A stretch of DNA of 64,000 nt from Sulfitobacter indolifex (GTDB lineage Bacteria > Pseudomonadota > Alphaproteobacteria > Rhodobacterales > Rhodobacteraceae): contig NZ_CP084951.1 in the NCBI RefSeq assembly GCF_022788655.1, positions 310,001 through 374,000 on the forward strand, in the 5' to 3' direction. This document shows, piece by piece, positions 42,951 through 52,018 of this stretch. Every line of letters starts with the position of its first letter. Position 1 is the stretch's first letter. Below the pieces are notes generated by a model that was not told the origin of the DNA, did no database searches, and saw only the letters and a program-made list of their open reading frames with translations. A program made the position numbers and the translations under genes.

Positions 42951-43409
42951 ATGTCCCTGACCGCCCGCCTTGCCGAGCTCGGCATCACTCTGCCCGACGC
43001 GCCCGCACCTGCCGCGAACTATGTGCCCTTCGTGGTCACTGGCAATACGGTCTATGTCTCGGGCCAGATCTCCAACGGGCCCGATGGGTTGATCACCGGG
43101 CGTTTGGGCGATGGCATGGATGTCGAGGCCGGGGCCGCCGCCGCGCGCAGCTGCGCGTTGAGCCTTTTGGCGCAGGTTCGTGCGGCCTGTGACGGCGATC
43201 TGGATCGGCTTAAGCGGGTGGTGAAATTGACCGGTTTTGTGAACTCCACCGCTGATTTCACCGACCAGCCCAAAGTCATCAACGGCGCGTCCGATTTCAT
43301 GGTCGAGGCTCTGGGCGACACGGGCCGTCACGCCCGCTCGGCGGTTTCTGCCGCATCGCTGCCACTGGGCGTTGCTGTCGAAATCGAAGGCATCTTTGAA
43401 ATCGAATGA
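42951..43409 (+). CDS. RidA/YjgF family protein
   Basis: A 152-residue protein of the RidA superfamily: YVPFVVTGNTVYVSGQISNGPDG, ALSLLAQVRAACDGDLDRLKRVVKLTGFVNSTADFTDQPKVINGASDF and the C-terminal HARSAVSAASLPLGVAVEIEGIFEIE, with the substrate-binding arginine (HARSAV). RidA proper deaminates reactive enamines and imines from PLP enzymes; the longer subgroup seen here has less-defined roles. The stop overlaps the ATG of the phosphodiesterase gene (ATGA). Confidence 0.93.
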   Translation: MSLTARLAELGITLPDAPAPAANYVPFVVTGNTVYVSGQISNGPDGLITGRLGDGMDVEAGAAAARSCALSLLAQVRAACDGDLDRLKRVVKLTGFVNSTADFTDQPKVINGASDFMVEALGDTGRHARSAVSAASLPLGVAVEIEGIFEIE

Positions 43410-44167
43410 CCCTTCCTAAGGCCTTTCTGAACACCCCGCTGGCGCACCGCGCGCTGCATGAAGTGACCGCCGGACGGCCCGAAAACAGCCGTGCGGCGGT
43501 GCGTGCGGCGGTGGAGGCGGGTTTCGGGATCGAGATTGACCTGCAACTTAGCGCCGATGGCAAAGCGATGGTCTTTCACGACTATGGGCTGGAGCGATTG
43601 ACCGCAGAGCGCGGTGCGGTCCGGCTGCGCGAAGCAAGCGCCCTTGCGGCGATCCCGTTGAAAGGCGGCGATGAGGGGATCCCGACGCTTGAGGAAATCC
43701 TCGATCTTGTGGGGGGGCGCGTGCCACTGCTGGTGGAGTTCAAGGATCAAGACGGTGGCATGGGGCCGGACGTGGGCCCGCTTGAGGCGGCCGCTGCCAA
43801 GTTGATTGGCAGCTATCGCGGTGATCTGGCGGTCATGTCGTTTAATCCGCATTCGGTGCGCGAACTTGCGCGCCTGCTGCCCGACGTGCCGCGCGGATTG
43901 ACCACCAGCGCCTACCGCCCCGACGAATGGCCGTTGCCCGCGCAAACTTGCGACAGGCTGCGTGGGATTCCCGATTATGCCGGGAGTGGTTCCTGTTTCA
44001 TCAGCCATGAGGCTGACGACCTGAGCCGCCCGCGCGTGGCGGAGCTAAAGGCCGCAGGGGCGGCGGTGCTCTGTTGGACGATCCGCAGTCAAACAGAGGA
44101 AGACATCGCGCGTCAGGTGGCGCAGAACGTGACCTTTGAGGGCTATCTGCCGCAACCGCGCCCTTGA
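43406..44167 (+). CDS. Glycerophosphodiester phosphodiesterase family protein
   Basis: A 253-residue TIM-barrel GDPD. Catalytic features: LAHRALHE (His14) and RPENSRAAVRAAVEAGFGIEIDLQLSADGKAMVFHD (metal-binding Glu/Asp and the second catalytic histidine), IPTLEEIL, PLLVEFKD and the C-terminal GAAVLCWTIRSQTEED. It hydrolyses glycerophosphodiesters to glycerol 3-phosphate and an alcohol in the cytoplasm (no signal peptide). Second gene of a compact run that continues to the MscS gene at 46569. Confidence 0.93.
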   Translation: MTLPKAFLNTPLAHRALHEVTAGRPENSRAAVRAAVEAGFGIEIDLQLSADGKAMVFHDYGLERLTAERGAVRLREASALAAIPLKGGDEGIPTLEEILDLVGGRVPLLVEFKDQDGGMGPDVGPLEAAAAKLIGSYRGDLAVMSFNPHSVRELARLLPDVPRGLTTSAYRPDEWPLPAQTCDRLRGIPDYAGSGSCFISHEADDLSRPRVAELKAAGAAVLCWTIRSQTEEDIARQVAQNVTFEGYLPQPRP

Positions 44168-44215
44168 TCTGCGGGGCCAAGGCCACACATAGGACGCAAG
44201 GCAGGCAAGGCTCAG

Positions 44216-45403
44216 ATGAACGCGCAGGAAATCGAGATTACGGTGGTGCCGGAACTGGCACAGATCGGCCAAGAGGAGTGGGACGCATGCGCCTGCCCTG
44301 AGGCCGCAGAAGGCGCGCGGCCGCGCGATCCCTTCACCACCTACCGTTTTCTTTCAGCGCTAGAGCGGAGCGGATCAGTTGGCCCCGGCACGGGCTGGCA
44401 ACCGCAATATCTGATAGCGCGCCTCGCAGGCCAGGTGATTGCCGTGGCCCCGATGTATGCCAAATCGCACAGCCAAGGCGAGTATATCTTCGACCACAAC
44501 TGGGCGCATGCCTATGAGCGCGCGGGCGGGCGGTATTACCCTAAACTGCAGATCGCTGTGCCGCACACCCCCGCCACCGGGCGGCGTTTCTTGGTGCGGC
44601 CTGAGTTTGAAGAGACGGGCACCGCAGCGTTGGTTCAGGGCGCGGTGCAGCTGACCGACAACAACGCGCTGTCGTCTTTGCATGTCACCTTTTGCACCCA
44701 AGAAGAGGTCGCGCGGGCGGAGGGCTTGGGCCTTATGAGCCGCAAGAGCCAGCAGTTTCACTGGCACAACCGCGACTACGCCGATTTTGACGGTTTCCTC
44801 GCCAGCCTGTCCTCGCGCAAGCGCAAGAACATCCGCAAGGAACGCGCGCAGGCGCAGGATTTCGGCGGCAGCATCCACACGTTCACCGGAGATCAGATTG
44901 AGCCGGAACATTGGGACGCTTTTTGGCAGTTCTACCAAGACACCGGCGCGCGGAAATGGGGCTCGCCTTACCTCACGCGTGAGTTTTTCGACCATGCGCA
45001 AGAAAGCCTGCGCGACGATATTGCGCTGGTGCTGGCCGAGCGCGACGGGCGTTGGATTGCTGGGGCGCTAAATTTCATCGGTGCAGAGACGCTTTTTGGC
45101 CGCTACTGGGGCTGCACCGAGCATCACCCCTTTTTGCATTTCGAACTGTGCTATTATCGCGCGATGGATTTCGCCATCGCGCATGGGCTTTCCCGTGTCG
45201 AGGCGGGCGCGCAGGGCGAGCACAAGCTCGCGCGGGGCTATCTGCCGTCGCCAACGTGGTCGCTTCATTGGATGCGCGACCCCGGCTTTGCCTCTGCCGT
45301 GGGTGAATATCTACAGGCCGAGCGTAACGCCGTGGATGAGGAGATCAGCGTGCTGACCGACTACGGCCCCTTCAAAAAGACGACGATCGAGGAACAAGAA
45401 TGA
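44216..45403 (+). CDS. FemAB-like GNAT family protein (PF04339 type)
   Basis: A 395-residue protein of the 'peptidogalycan biosynthesis'/FemAB-like family. Signatures: [101 protein letters not shown] and [35 protein letters not shown]. Enzymes of this fold transfer acyl or aminoacyl groups; the substrate of this subgroup is not known to me. Stop overlaps the ATG of the PCD gene. Confidence 0.88.
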   Translation: MNAQEIEITVVPELAQIGQEEWDACACPEAAEGARPRDPFTTYRFLSALERSGSVGPGTGWQPQYLIARLAGQVIAVAPMYAKSHSQGEYIFDHNWAHAYERAGGRYYPKLQIAVPHTPATGRRFLVRPEFEETGTAALVQGAVQLTDNNALSSLHVTFCTQEEVARAEGLGLMSRKSQQFHWHNRDYADFDGFLASLSSRKRKNIRKERAQAQDFGGSIHTFTGDQIEPEHWDAFWQFYQDTGARKWGSPYLTREFFDHAQESLRDDIALVLAERDGRWIAGALNFIGAETLFGRYWGCTEHHPFLHFELCYYRAMDFAIAHGLSRVEAGAQGEHKLARGYLPSPTWSLHWMRDPGFASAVGEYLQAERNAVDEEISVLTDYGPFKKTTIEEQE

Positions 45404-45708
45404 CCGAGAGATTAAGCATCGAGACCCGCAAAACCCTTCTGCAACCGCTGTTCAACACCGGTTGGGAAATGGTCGAAACCCGTGATGCGATCCACAAGAC
45501 GTTCAAGTTCAAGGATTTCGCCGATGCCTTTGGTTGGATGACAAGGGTGGCTATTTGGGCGGAAAAATGGAATCACCATCCCGAATGGAGCAATGTTTAC
45601 AGCCGTGTGGAGGTAACGTTGATCACCCATGACGTAGACGGGCTTAGCTCGCTTGATGCGAAACTGGCGCGTAAGATGGATGGTCTCTTTGGGGCCGGGA
45701 ACGACTGA
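45400..45708 (+). CDS. phhB: 4a-hydroxytetrahydrobiopterin dehydratase
   Basis: A 102-residue pterin-4a-carbinolamine dehydratase with the diagnostic [24 protein letters not shown] segment (His59 and His60 catalytic). It regenerates pterin after phenylalanine hydroxylation; no phenylalanine hydroxylase is adjacent, and in many bacteria the protein acts in molybdopterin or other pterin chemistry. It overlaps the preceding gene by ATGA and is 12 bases before the MscS gene. Confidence 0.95.
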   Translation: MTERLSIETRKTLLQPLFNTGWEMVETRDAIHKTFKFKDFADAFGWMTRVAIWAEKWNHHPEWSNVYSRVEVTLITHDVDGLSSLDAKLARKMDGLFGAGND

Positions 45709-45720
45709 CGGAGAGACCGG

Positions 45721-46569
45721 ATGGAAGATTTGATTGAAACGGAACTGTGGCAGGGCAAGACGATCGCCGATCTGCTGACGCTCGAATTTCTTGCCAGCGC
45801 GGCGGGATCGGTGATTGGCGCGATCGTTATTCTTCTGCTGGGCTGGATCATTTCCAGTTGGCTACAGCACCGGGTGGAGAACCTTGGCAAGCGGCACAAG
45901 CATCTGGACGAGATGTTGTTCGAATTCCTCGCCTCCATCGTGCGCTATGTGGTGCTAGGCTTCACAATTCTCTTTGTGCTCAATACCTTCGGGGTCAAGA
46001 CGACCTCGGTCGTGGCGGTCATCGGTGCGGCGGGTCTGGCGATTGGTCTGGCGTTGCAAGGCACGCTGTCGAATGTCGCGGCAGGCGTTATGCTGATCCT
46101 GTTCCGCCCGATCAAAATCGGCGATTTTGTGGTCATCGCCAGCGAGATGGGCACAGTCAAACAGATCAACCTGAACTACACGGTGCTGGCTGACCTCAGC
46201 AATGTGCAGGTCATCGTGCCGAACTCCGAAGTTTGGGGCAATGTGATCACCAACTATTCCGTCAACCTGACACGCCGCGCGGAGTGGACCTTTGGCGTGG
46301 GCTATGGGGCGAACCTCAAGACTGCTGAAGAGATCATTCGTAGCACCATCATGGAGGATGAGCGCGCCCATACGGATCCTGAGCCCTTTATTCAGGTGAA
46401 CAACCTCGGCGACAGTTCTGTGGATTTCTTGGTGCGGGTTTGGTGCAGTGCCGGGGACTACTTTGCCTTCAAGGCCGATATGACCCGCAAGGTCAAAGAG
46501 GCGCTGGATGAGGGTGGTGTCGACATCCCATTCCCCACGCGCACCATCGTGCAGGCTGCTGCGGAGTAG
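45721..46569 (+). CDS. Small-conductance MscS mechanosensitive channel
   Basis: A 282-residue MscS of the short, E. coli-like type: three N-terminal helices, the glycine/alanine-rich pore helix VVAVIGAAGLAIGLALQGTLSNVAAGVMLILFRPIKIGDFV, then the beta domain (VIVPNSEVWGNVITNYSVNLTRR) and the mixed C-terminal domain. It opens under membrane tension in osmotic downshift. GAGAGACC precedes the ATG. Last gene of the ridA run, ended by a strong terminator. Confidence 0.95.
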   Translation: MEDLIETELWQGKTIADLLTLEFLASAAGSVIGAIVILLLGWIISSWLQHRVENLGKRHKHLDEMLFEFLASIVRYVVLGFTILFVLNTFGVKTTSVVAVIGAAGLAIGLALQGTLSNVAAGVMLILFRPIKIGDFVVIASEMGTVKQINLNYTVLADLSNVQVIVPNSEVWGNVITNYSVNLTRRAEWTFGVGYGANLKTAEEIIRSTIMEDERAHTDPEPFIQVNNLGDSSVDFLVRVWCSAGDYFAFKADMTRKVKEALDEGGVDIPFPTRTIVQAAAE

Positions 46570-46613
46570 GTCTTCGCCCCTGCTGGACCTTGCAGGGCAC
46601 GCCTAGTTTGCAA

Positions 46614-46640
46614 AACGCCCGGCCAATCTGGCCGGGCGTT
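46614..46640. terminator. Bidirectional terminator between mscS and peroxiredoxin
   Basis: AACGCCCGGCCA (46614-46625), loop ATC, TGGCCGGGCGTT (46629-46640). U-rich CTTGTTTTT follows on the plus strand and TTTTGC on the minus strand. Confidence 0.9.
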
Positions 46641-46647
46641 CTTGTTT

Positions 46648-47136
46648 TTACATATTGTCCAGCAGCGCCTCACCGCCGGAAATCTCGCATGTGCCGGGGC
46701 TTTCTTCGGGCTGCCAGAGGGTCACCTTGCCGTCATCGACCAGCATCGCATAGCGCTTGGACCGGCCGACCAGCCCCGCACCTTCGGCGTCGAAATCCAT
46801 GCCGATGGCGCGGGTGAATTCGCTGCTGGCGTCGGCCAACATGGTGATCCCGGCCTCACTCGCGCCGGTCGCCTCGCCCCACGCTTTCATCACGAATGGG
46901 TCGTTGCAGGAAATGCAGATCACCTCATCCACGCCTTTGGCGTCGAACTGATCCTTGGTGCGCACAAAGCTGGGTACATGGGCGGAGTGGCATGTTGGGG
47001 TGAAAGCGCCTGGCACGGCAAAGACAACAACCTTGCGGCCTTTGAGCTTGTCGGCCATTTGCACCGGCTCGGGCCCATCTGCGCCCATCTGAACCAGTTT
47101 TGCGTCGGGCAGTGTCGAGCCTTGAGAAATCGTCAT
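46648..47136 (-). CDS. Peroxiredoxin (Prx5 type)
   Basis: A 162-residue atypical peroxiredoxin. FAVPGAFTPTCHSAHVPSFV holds the peroxidatic Cys49 with the PxxxTxxC motif; VDEVICISCNDPFVMKAWGEATGA and YAMLVDDGKVTLWQPEESPGTCEISGGE (with a C-terminal cysteine) complete the fold. It reduces peroxides in the cytoplasm using glutaredoxin/glutathione or thioredoxin. Start at 47136 follows AGGAGA; upstream in-frame sequence is not homologous. Divergent from the flavoprotein gene. Confidence 0.95.
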   Translation of the reverse strand: MTISQGSTLPDAKLVQMGADGPEPVQMADKLKGRKVVVFAVPGAFTPTCHSAHVPSFVRTKDQFDAKGVDEVICISCNDPFVMKAWGEATGASEAGITMLADASSEFTRAIGMDFDAEGAGLVGRSKRYAMLVDDGKVTLWQPEESPGTCEISGGEALLDNM

Positions 47137-47224
47137 GGAATAGCCTCTCCTGTCATTGCGGTTGTCTTGGAGCCAGATATAGGCTTTGACCGCGACTGAA
47201 ACCAGATCAATCGGGGGTAGGCAG

Positions 47225-48430
47225 ATGCAGCATGTGGTGGTGATCGGAGCCGGGCAGGCGGGGGCCTCTTGCGTGGCGAAACTGCGCAATGGCGGGTTCG
47301 AGGGGCGGATCACGCTGATCGGTGCCGAGCCTTGCCCACCCTATCAACGCCCGCCGCTGTCCAAGGGATACCTGCTGGGGGAGATGACGCTGGAGCGTCT
47401 GTTTCTGCGGCCTGAGGCATTCTATGCCGACCAAGGGATTACGCTCAAAACCAACTGCCGCGCCACCGCCATTGACCCCGAGGCGCGTGTTCTTTCCACA
47501 TCCGATGGCGAGATCGTCTACGACGAACTGGTGCTGACCACCGGCTCAGTCCCGCGTCAGCTGCCTGCGGCGATTGGTGGGGCGCTTGAGGGCGTTTTCA
47601 CCGTGCGCGATTTGGCGGATGTCGATGCGATGGCCCCGTGTTTCGTGAAAGGCGCGAAAGTGCTGATCGTCGGCGGTGGCTATATCGGGCTGGAGGCCGC
47701 GGCGGTCGCCGCCAAACTGGGGCTTGAGGTGACGCTGGTGGAAATGGCTGACCGCATCCTGCAACGGGTCGCAGCGCCCGAGACCAGCGACTATTTTCGC
47801 GCTCTGCATGAGAGCCACGGCGTGAGCTTGCGCGAAGGTGTTGGCCTAGATCGGCTGTTGGGTGACACTCAAGTCACCGGCGCACGGCTGAGCGACGGGA
47901 CAGAGATCGCCGCCGATTTCGTCATCACCGGTGTGGGCATTGAGCCCGATGTCGTGCTGGCAGAAGCCGCGGGGATTAAGATCGAAAACGGCATCAAAGT
48001 CGACGCGCAGGGCGGCACGAGTGTACTGGGCATCTGGGCGGCAGGGGACTGCACTTCTTTCCCCTATCGCGGCGGGCGCATCCGGTTGGAAAGCGTGCCG
48101 AACGCCATTGATCAGGCCGAAGTCGTCGCGGAAAACATCCTTGGCGCGGGCAAAGAATATGTCGCCACGCCGTGGTTCTGGTCCGACCAATATGACGTAA
48201 AGCTGCAAATCGCCGGGCTAAACGCAGGCTATGACCGTGTGGTGAGCCGCCGGGGCGACGGCAGCGCGTCCTTCTGGTACTACCTCGGTGACACGTTGTT
48301 GGCCGTTGATGCCGCGAACGACCCACGGGGCTATATGGTCGGCAAACGGCTGATCGAGGCGGGCAAATCGCCCGACCCGGCCTTGATTGCCGACCCTGCG
48401 ACCGACCTCAAGGCGCTGCTCCGGCCATGA
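47225..48430 (+). CDS. FAD-dependent NAD(P)H oxidoreductase (ferredoxin-reductase-like)
   Basis: A 401-residue flavoprotein of the ferredoxin/rubredoxin reductase type found with oxygenases. Signatures: VVVIGAGQAGASCVAKLR (FAD fold), PYQRPPLSKGYLLG, LVLTTGSVPRQLP, VLIVGGGYIGLEAAAVAAKLGLEVTLVE (NAD(P)H fold), GIWAAGDCTSF and the C-terminal RLESVPNAIDQAEVVAENILG...TPWFWSDQYDVKLQIAGL domain. It should pass electrons from NADH to a ferredoxin; none is adjacent, nor is an oxygenase. ATG at 47225; overlaps rsmD start (ATGA). Confidence 0.92.
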   Translation: MQHVVVIGAGQAGASCVAKLRNGGFEGRITLIGAEPCPPYQRPPLSKGYLLGEMTLERLFLRPEAFYADQGITLKTNCRATAIDPEARVLSTSDGEIVYDELVLTTGSVPRQLPAAIGGALEGVFTVRDLADVDAMAPCFVKGAKVLIVGGGYIGLEAAAVAAKLGLEVTLVEMADRILQRVAAPETSDYFRALHESHGVSLREGVGLDRLLGDTQVTGARLSDGTEIAADFVITGVGIEPDVVLAEAAGIKIENGIKVDAQGGTSVLGIWAAGDCTSFPYRGGRIRLESVPNAIDQAEVVAENILGAGKEYVATPWFWSDQYDVKLQIAGLNAGYDRVVSRRGDGSASFWYYLGDTLLAVDAANDPRGYMVGKRLIEAGKSPDPALIADPATDLKALLRP

Positions 48431-48984
48431 GGATCATCGCCGGGAAATACCGTGGTCGTCCGCTAGCGGCGCTTGGCAAGGGCGACGCCGGAGCGCATTT
48501 GCGCCCAACCTCGGACCGGGTCCGCGAGAGCCTCTTTTCAATGTTGACCCATCACGATGTGATCCAAAATGCGCGGGTGCTTGATCTGTTTGCAGGGACC
48601 GGCGCGCTTGGGTTCGAAGCGCTGTCGCGCGGGGCCGCATCCGTTTGTTTCGTCGAAAATGGCCGTACCGGGCAACGTCTGATCAGTGAAAATACCCGCA
48701 CGCTTGGGGCTGAGGCTGAAACCCAGCTGCTGCGCAACGACGCCACGCGGCTCGGCCCGTGGGCGCAGGGCGCTTTCGATCTGGTCTTTCTAGACCCGCC
48801 TTATGGCAAGTCCATGGGGCAAAAGGCGCTCGTCGCGGCTGCTGAAGGCGGCTGGCTTGCCCCCTGCGCCATGATCGTTTGGGAGGAAAATACCCCCATG
48901 CACGCACCCGAGGGATTCGCCCGGATCGATACGCGGAAATATGGCGATACCCATGTGACCCTGCTGGAAAGAGCAGCGAACTAA
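48427..48984 (+). CDS. rsmD: 16S rRNA (guanine966-N2)-methyltransferase
   Basis: A 185-residue Rossmann-fold methyltransferase. MRIIAGKYRGRPL and LRPTSDRVRESLFSML are the RNA-binding start, VLDLFAGTGALGFEALSRGA the SAM-binding motif I and LVFLDPPYGKSM the catalytic DPPY motif. It methylates G966 of 16S rRNA in 30S assembly. Starts with ATGA overlap on the preceding oxidoreductase gene. Confidence 0.96.
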   Translation: MRIIAGKYRGRPLAALGKGDAGAHLRPTSDRVRESLFSMLTHHDVIQNARVLDLFAGTGALGFEALSRGAASVCFVENGRTGQRLISENTRTLGAEAETQLLRNDATRLGPWAQGAFDLVFLDPPYGKSMGQKALVAAAEGGWLAPCAMIVWEENTPMHAPEGFARIDTRKYGDTHVTLLERAAN

Positions 48985-49034
48985 CGACTTTTTAACCCAT
49001 ACAACCCCTCTTTAAGTGTGCTCTTGTCTTTTCC

Positions 49035-49047
49035 GACTAATTAAGTC
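49035..49047. promoter_or_regulatory. Dyad upstream of imelysin operon, possible iron-response operator
   Basis: GACTAATTAAGTC is a near-perfect palindrome (five of six base pairs, central T) lying 68 bases before the imelysin start, in an AT-rich stretch that probably holds the promoter. It resembles the short TGAC...GTCA-type iron operators of alphaproteobacteria, but the match is not checked. Confidence 0.4.
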
Positions 49048-49114
49048 ACCTATTGCCCGAAGGCCCGTCGCAGGTCGTGTCGGTGCCAAAGTGATAGTTA
49101 AGGAAGGACATTCG

Positions 49115-50377
49115 ATGCGCCTCAAAGCGACTACGGCCATTGCGCTGATCACATTCGCCGCCGCTCCGGCATTTGCCCAAGATAAGGCTGAGGTGCTTGG
49201 CACCTATGCCGACATCGCGCAGGCGGGCTACGAAGACAGCCTGACCACCGCGCAGACCCTGCAAAAGGCTGTTAACGCGCTGATCGAAACCCCCTCCGCC
49301 GAGGCTCTTCAGGCTGCGAAATCCGCATGGCTCGCCGCTCGTGTGCCCTACCAGCAGACCGAGGTTTTCCGCTTTGGCAATGCCATCGTCGATGACTGGG
49401 AAGGCAAGGTAAACGCATGGCCGCTGGATGAGGGGCTGATCGATTACGTTGATGCCTCCTATGGCGGTGAAACGGATGAAAACCAACTGGCGGTACTGAA
49501 CGTCATCGCGAACCCTAATTTCACGCTGGGCGGGGAAAAGGTGGATGCCTCCGCGATCACGCCAGACCTGCTCGAAGGGCAGTTGCATGAGGCAGGCGCG
49601 GTCGAGGCCAATGTCGCGACCGGCTACCACGCCATCGAATTTCTGCTTTGGGGCCAAGACCTGAACGGCACTGATCACGGCGCGGGCAACCGTCCTTGGA
49701 CGGATTACGCGACCGGCGAAGACTGCACCGGCGGCAACTGTGACCGTCGCGGCCAATACTTGAAAGCGGCGACCGATCTCTTGGTCAGCGATCTCGAATG
49801 GATGTCCGGCCAGTGGGCCGAAGGTGGTGACGCACGCGCCGCCGTGCTCGAAGACGAAGACGCCGGGATCAACGCGATCCTGACCGGCATGGGCTCGCTT
49901 TCCTACGGCGAACAAGCTGGTGAGCGGATGAAACTGGGCGTCATGCTGAACGATCCCGAGGAAGAGCATGATTGCTTCTCGGACAACACCCACAACAGCC
50001 ACTACTACGATGGTTTGGGCGTCCGGAACGTCTATTTGGGTGAATATCTGCGCGTCGATGGCCGCGTGGTGTCCGGCGCGTCGCTGTCCGATCTCGTCGC
50101 CAGCGCCGATGCCACCGTCGACGCAGACCTGCGCGCGGGGCTGGATGCTTCCATGGTGGAACTGGGTCAGATCAAGACCGCCGCCGAAGCGGGTTTCAGC
50201 TATGACATGATGCTAGAGCGGGGCAATGCCGAGGGCGAAGCGCTGATCATGAGCGCGGTCGATGCGCTGGTCAACCAGACCCGCGCGATCGAGCGGGCCG
50301 TGACCGTTTTGGGCGGTGATGAGATCGCCTTTGAAGGGTCTGACAGCCTCGATGCGCCGGACGCGGTTTTCCAATAA
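49115..50377 (+). CDS. Imelysin family protein (IrpA-like), exported
   Basis: A 420-residue protein with a signal peptide (LKATTAIALITFAAAPAFAQ). The imelysin GxHxxE motif is intact (ATGYHAIEFLLWGQDLNG), with KSAWLAARVPYQQTEVFRFGNAIVDDWEGKVNAWPLDEGLIDYVD and HDCFSDNTHNSHYYDGLGVRNVYLGEY as other hallmarks. Imelysins such as IrpA are iron-regulated envelope proteins thought to bind or carry iron; peptidase activity is doubtful. AAGGAAGG precedes ATG at 49115. First gene of a four-gene unit; a GC-rich hairpin follows. Confidence 0.93.
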   Translation: MRLKATTAIALITFAAAPAFAQDKAEVLGTYADIAQAGYEDSLTTAQTLQKAVNALIETPSAEALQAAKSAWLAARVPYQQTEVFRFGNAIVDDWEGKVNAWPLDEGLIDYVDASYGGETDENQLAVLNVIANPNFTLGGEKVDASAITPDLLEGQLHEAGAVEANVATGYHAIEFLLWGQDLNGTDHGAGNRPWTDYATGEDCTGGNCDRRGQYLKAATDLLVSDLEWMSGQWAEGGDARAAVLEDEDAGINAILTGMGSLSYGEQAGERMKLGVMLNDPEEEHDCFSDNTHNSHYYDGLGVRNVYLGEYLRVDGRVVSGASLSDLVASADATVDADLRAGLDASMVELGQIKTAAEAGFSYDMMLERGNAEGEALIMSAVDALVNQTRAIERAVTVLGGDEIAFEGSDSLDAPDAVFQ

Positions 50378-50385
50378 ATTAACCT

Positions 50386-50415
50386 CCCCCCCGAGCCGCA
50401 TTTGGGGCCGGGGGG
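50386..50415 (+). other. GC-rich hairpin between imelysin and di-haem oxidoreductase genes
   Basis: CCCCCCGAGCC (50387-50397) pairs with GGCCGGGGGG (50406-50415) with one bulged A and an eight-base loop. No U-run follows, so it is more likely an mRNA-stabilising or partial-attenuation structure than a full terminator. Confidence 0.5.
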
Positions 50416-50476
50416 ATACGGAACGACGGGCGCGCCGAATGCCGTGCCCGTCGTTCCAAGAACCAAGGCTGCCGTC

Positions 50477-52018
50477 ATGCGTTACTTAATCCAACTTCTT
50501 TTGGCCACTGCTGCCACGACAGCCTTCGCCGCTCCGCCGGACCTTGATGCGCCGCATCTGAATGTGATCCCCCGCACCGCCGAAGAGGCCGCCCGGATTG
50601 CCACAGTGACGGCCCCCGCGACCGAATTCGACAGGCCCGAACCCTTCGAGACGAACCCCGCAGGTGCCGCCACGGTCAGCCCGCGCGGCAATGCCGATAC
50701 GTTCTCGCTACCTTCGGGCAACATCCCCTTTGAGCGTGAGTTGGACTTCAAAGTGGGCAACGGGCTGTTCAAAAAGCTTTGGGTGTCGTCGCCGTCCTCC
50801 ACCCTTGCCTCTGATGGGTTGGGGCCGCTGTTCAACGCGCGCTCTTGCCAGCGGTGCCATCTGAAAGACGGACGCGGCCACCCACCCGAGGGGCCAGAGG
50901 ATGACGCGGTATCGATGTTCCTGCGCATCTCGGTCCCCACCACCCCCGAAGAGGCGATGAGCGAGATCGAGGCGTTCTTGCTGTCGGTGGGGGATAGCAC
51001 CCCACGCACGCGGCCCGATCCGGTCTATGGTGGCCAACTGCAAGATTTCGGGACGGCAGGGCATCCGGCTGAATACCGGCTGGATGTGCGCTATGAAGAG
51101 GCGAAAGTCGCCCTATCCGACGGCGAAACAGCCAGCCTGCGCCGCCCCACCTACAGCGCCGAAGACCTCGGCTATGGCCCCTTGGCCGAGGGCGCAATGC
51201 TCAGCCCGCGTGTGGCACCGCCGATGATCGGCTTGGGCCTGCTTGAGGCGATCCCAGCGGCTGATATTCTGGCCCTCGCAGACCCCGAAGACGCCGATGG
51301 CGACGGTATCTCAGGCCGCGCGCAGATCGTCTGGTCGTTTGAGCACGCGCGCCCGATGCTGGGCCGTTTCGGCTGGAAATCCGGGGCACCGACGATCCGC
51401 GAACAATCCGCCAGTGCCTTTGCCGGCGACATCGGGATTTCCTCTCCGATCTTCGACGCAGCTTGGGGCGATTGCACTACCAAGCAGACCACCTGCCGCG
51501 CCGCGCCGCATGGCGATGGCGACGCGCGGGCTACAGAGATCGACGCCGAAGGGCTTGATCTGGTGACCTTTTACAGCCGCAACCTCGCCGTGCCCGCCCG
51601 CCGTGATGTCTCAGCACCCGAGGTGCTGCGCGGCAAGGCGGTGTTCTATGAAGCGGGCTGCACCTCCTGTCATCAGCCGAAATTCGTGACCGAACGGCTG
51701 GAGGATCAACCCGAGCAGAGCTTCCAACTGATTTGGCCGATGACCGACCTTTTGCTGCATGACATGGGCGAAGGGCTGGCCGACAACCGCCCCGAGGGCC
51801 GCGCGAATGGGCGCGAATGGCGCACCGCGCCGCTCTGGGGGATTGGCTTGACCGAACAGGTCAACGGGCATACCCAATTCCTGCACGACGGGCGCGCGCG
51901 ATCCTTGCTCGAAGCGGTGCTCTGGCACGGCGGTGAAGCACAGCCCGCCCGCGATGCCGTGGTAGAGATGCCCAAAGCCGACCGCGACGCCCTGATCCGC
52001 TATCTGGAGAGCCTCTGA
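50477..52018 (+). CDS. Di-haem oxidoreductase family protein (DUF1111)
   Basis: A 513-residue exported protein (signal MRYLIQLLLATAATTAFA) with two c-type haem motifs, CQRCH (Cys124-His128) and CTSCH (Cys395-His399). FKKLWVSSPSS...GLGPLFNARSCQRCHLKDGRGHPP and the final LWGIGLTEQVNGHTQFLHDGRARSLLEAVLWHGGEA are family hallmarks, and the fold is related to MauG/di-haem peroxidases. It is a periplasmic redox protein, possibly oxidising or reducing iron or thiols for the neighbouring imelysins. The start at 50477 puts the signal at the N-terminus. The next ATG overlaps its stop (TGATG). Confidence 0.93.
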   Translation: MRYLIQLLLATAATTAFAAPPDLDAPHLNVIPRTAEEAARIATVTAPATEFDRPEPFETNPAGAATVSPRGNADTFSLPSGNIPFERELDFKVGNGLFKKLWVSSPSSTLASDGLGPLFNARSCQRCHLKDGRGHPPEGPEDDAVSMFLRISVPTTPEEAMSEIEAFLLSVGDSTPRTRPDPVYGGQLQDFGTAGHPAEYRLDVRYEEAKVALSDGETASLRRPTYSAEDLGYGPLAEGAMLSPRVAPPMIGLGLLEAIPAADILALADPEDADGDGISGRAQIVWSFEHARPMLGRFGWKSGAPTIREQSASAFAGDIGISSPIFDAAWGDCTTKQTTCRAAPHGDGDARATEIDAEGLDLVTFYSRNLAVPARRDVSAPEVLRGKAVFYEAGCTSCHQPKFVTERLEDQPEQSFQLIWPMTDLLLHDMGEGLADNRPEGRANGREWRTAPLWGIGLTEQVNGHTQFLHDGRARSLLEAVLWHGGEAQPARDAVVEMPKADRDALIRYLESL

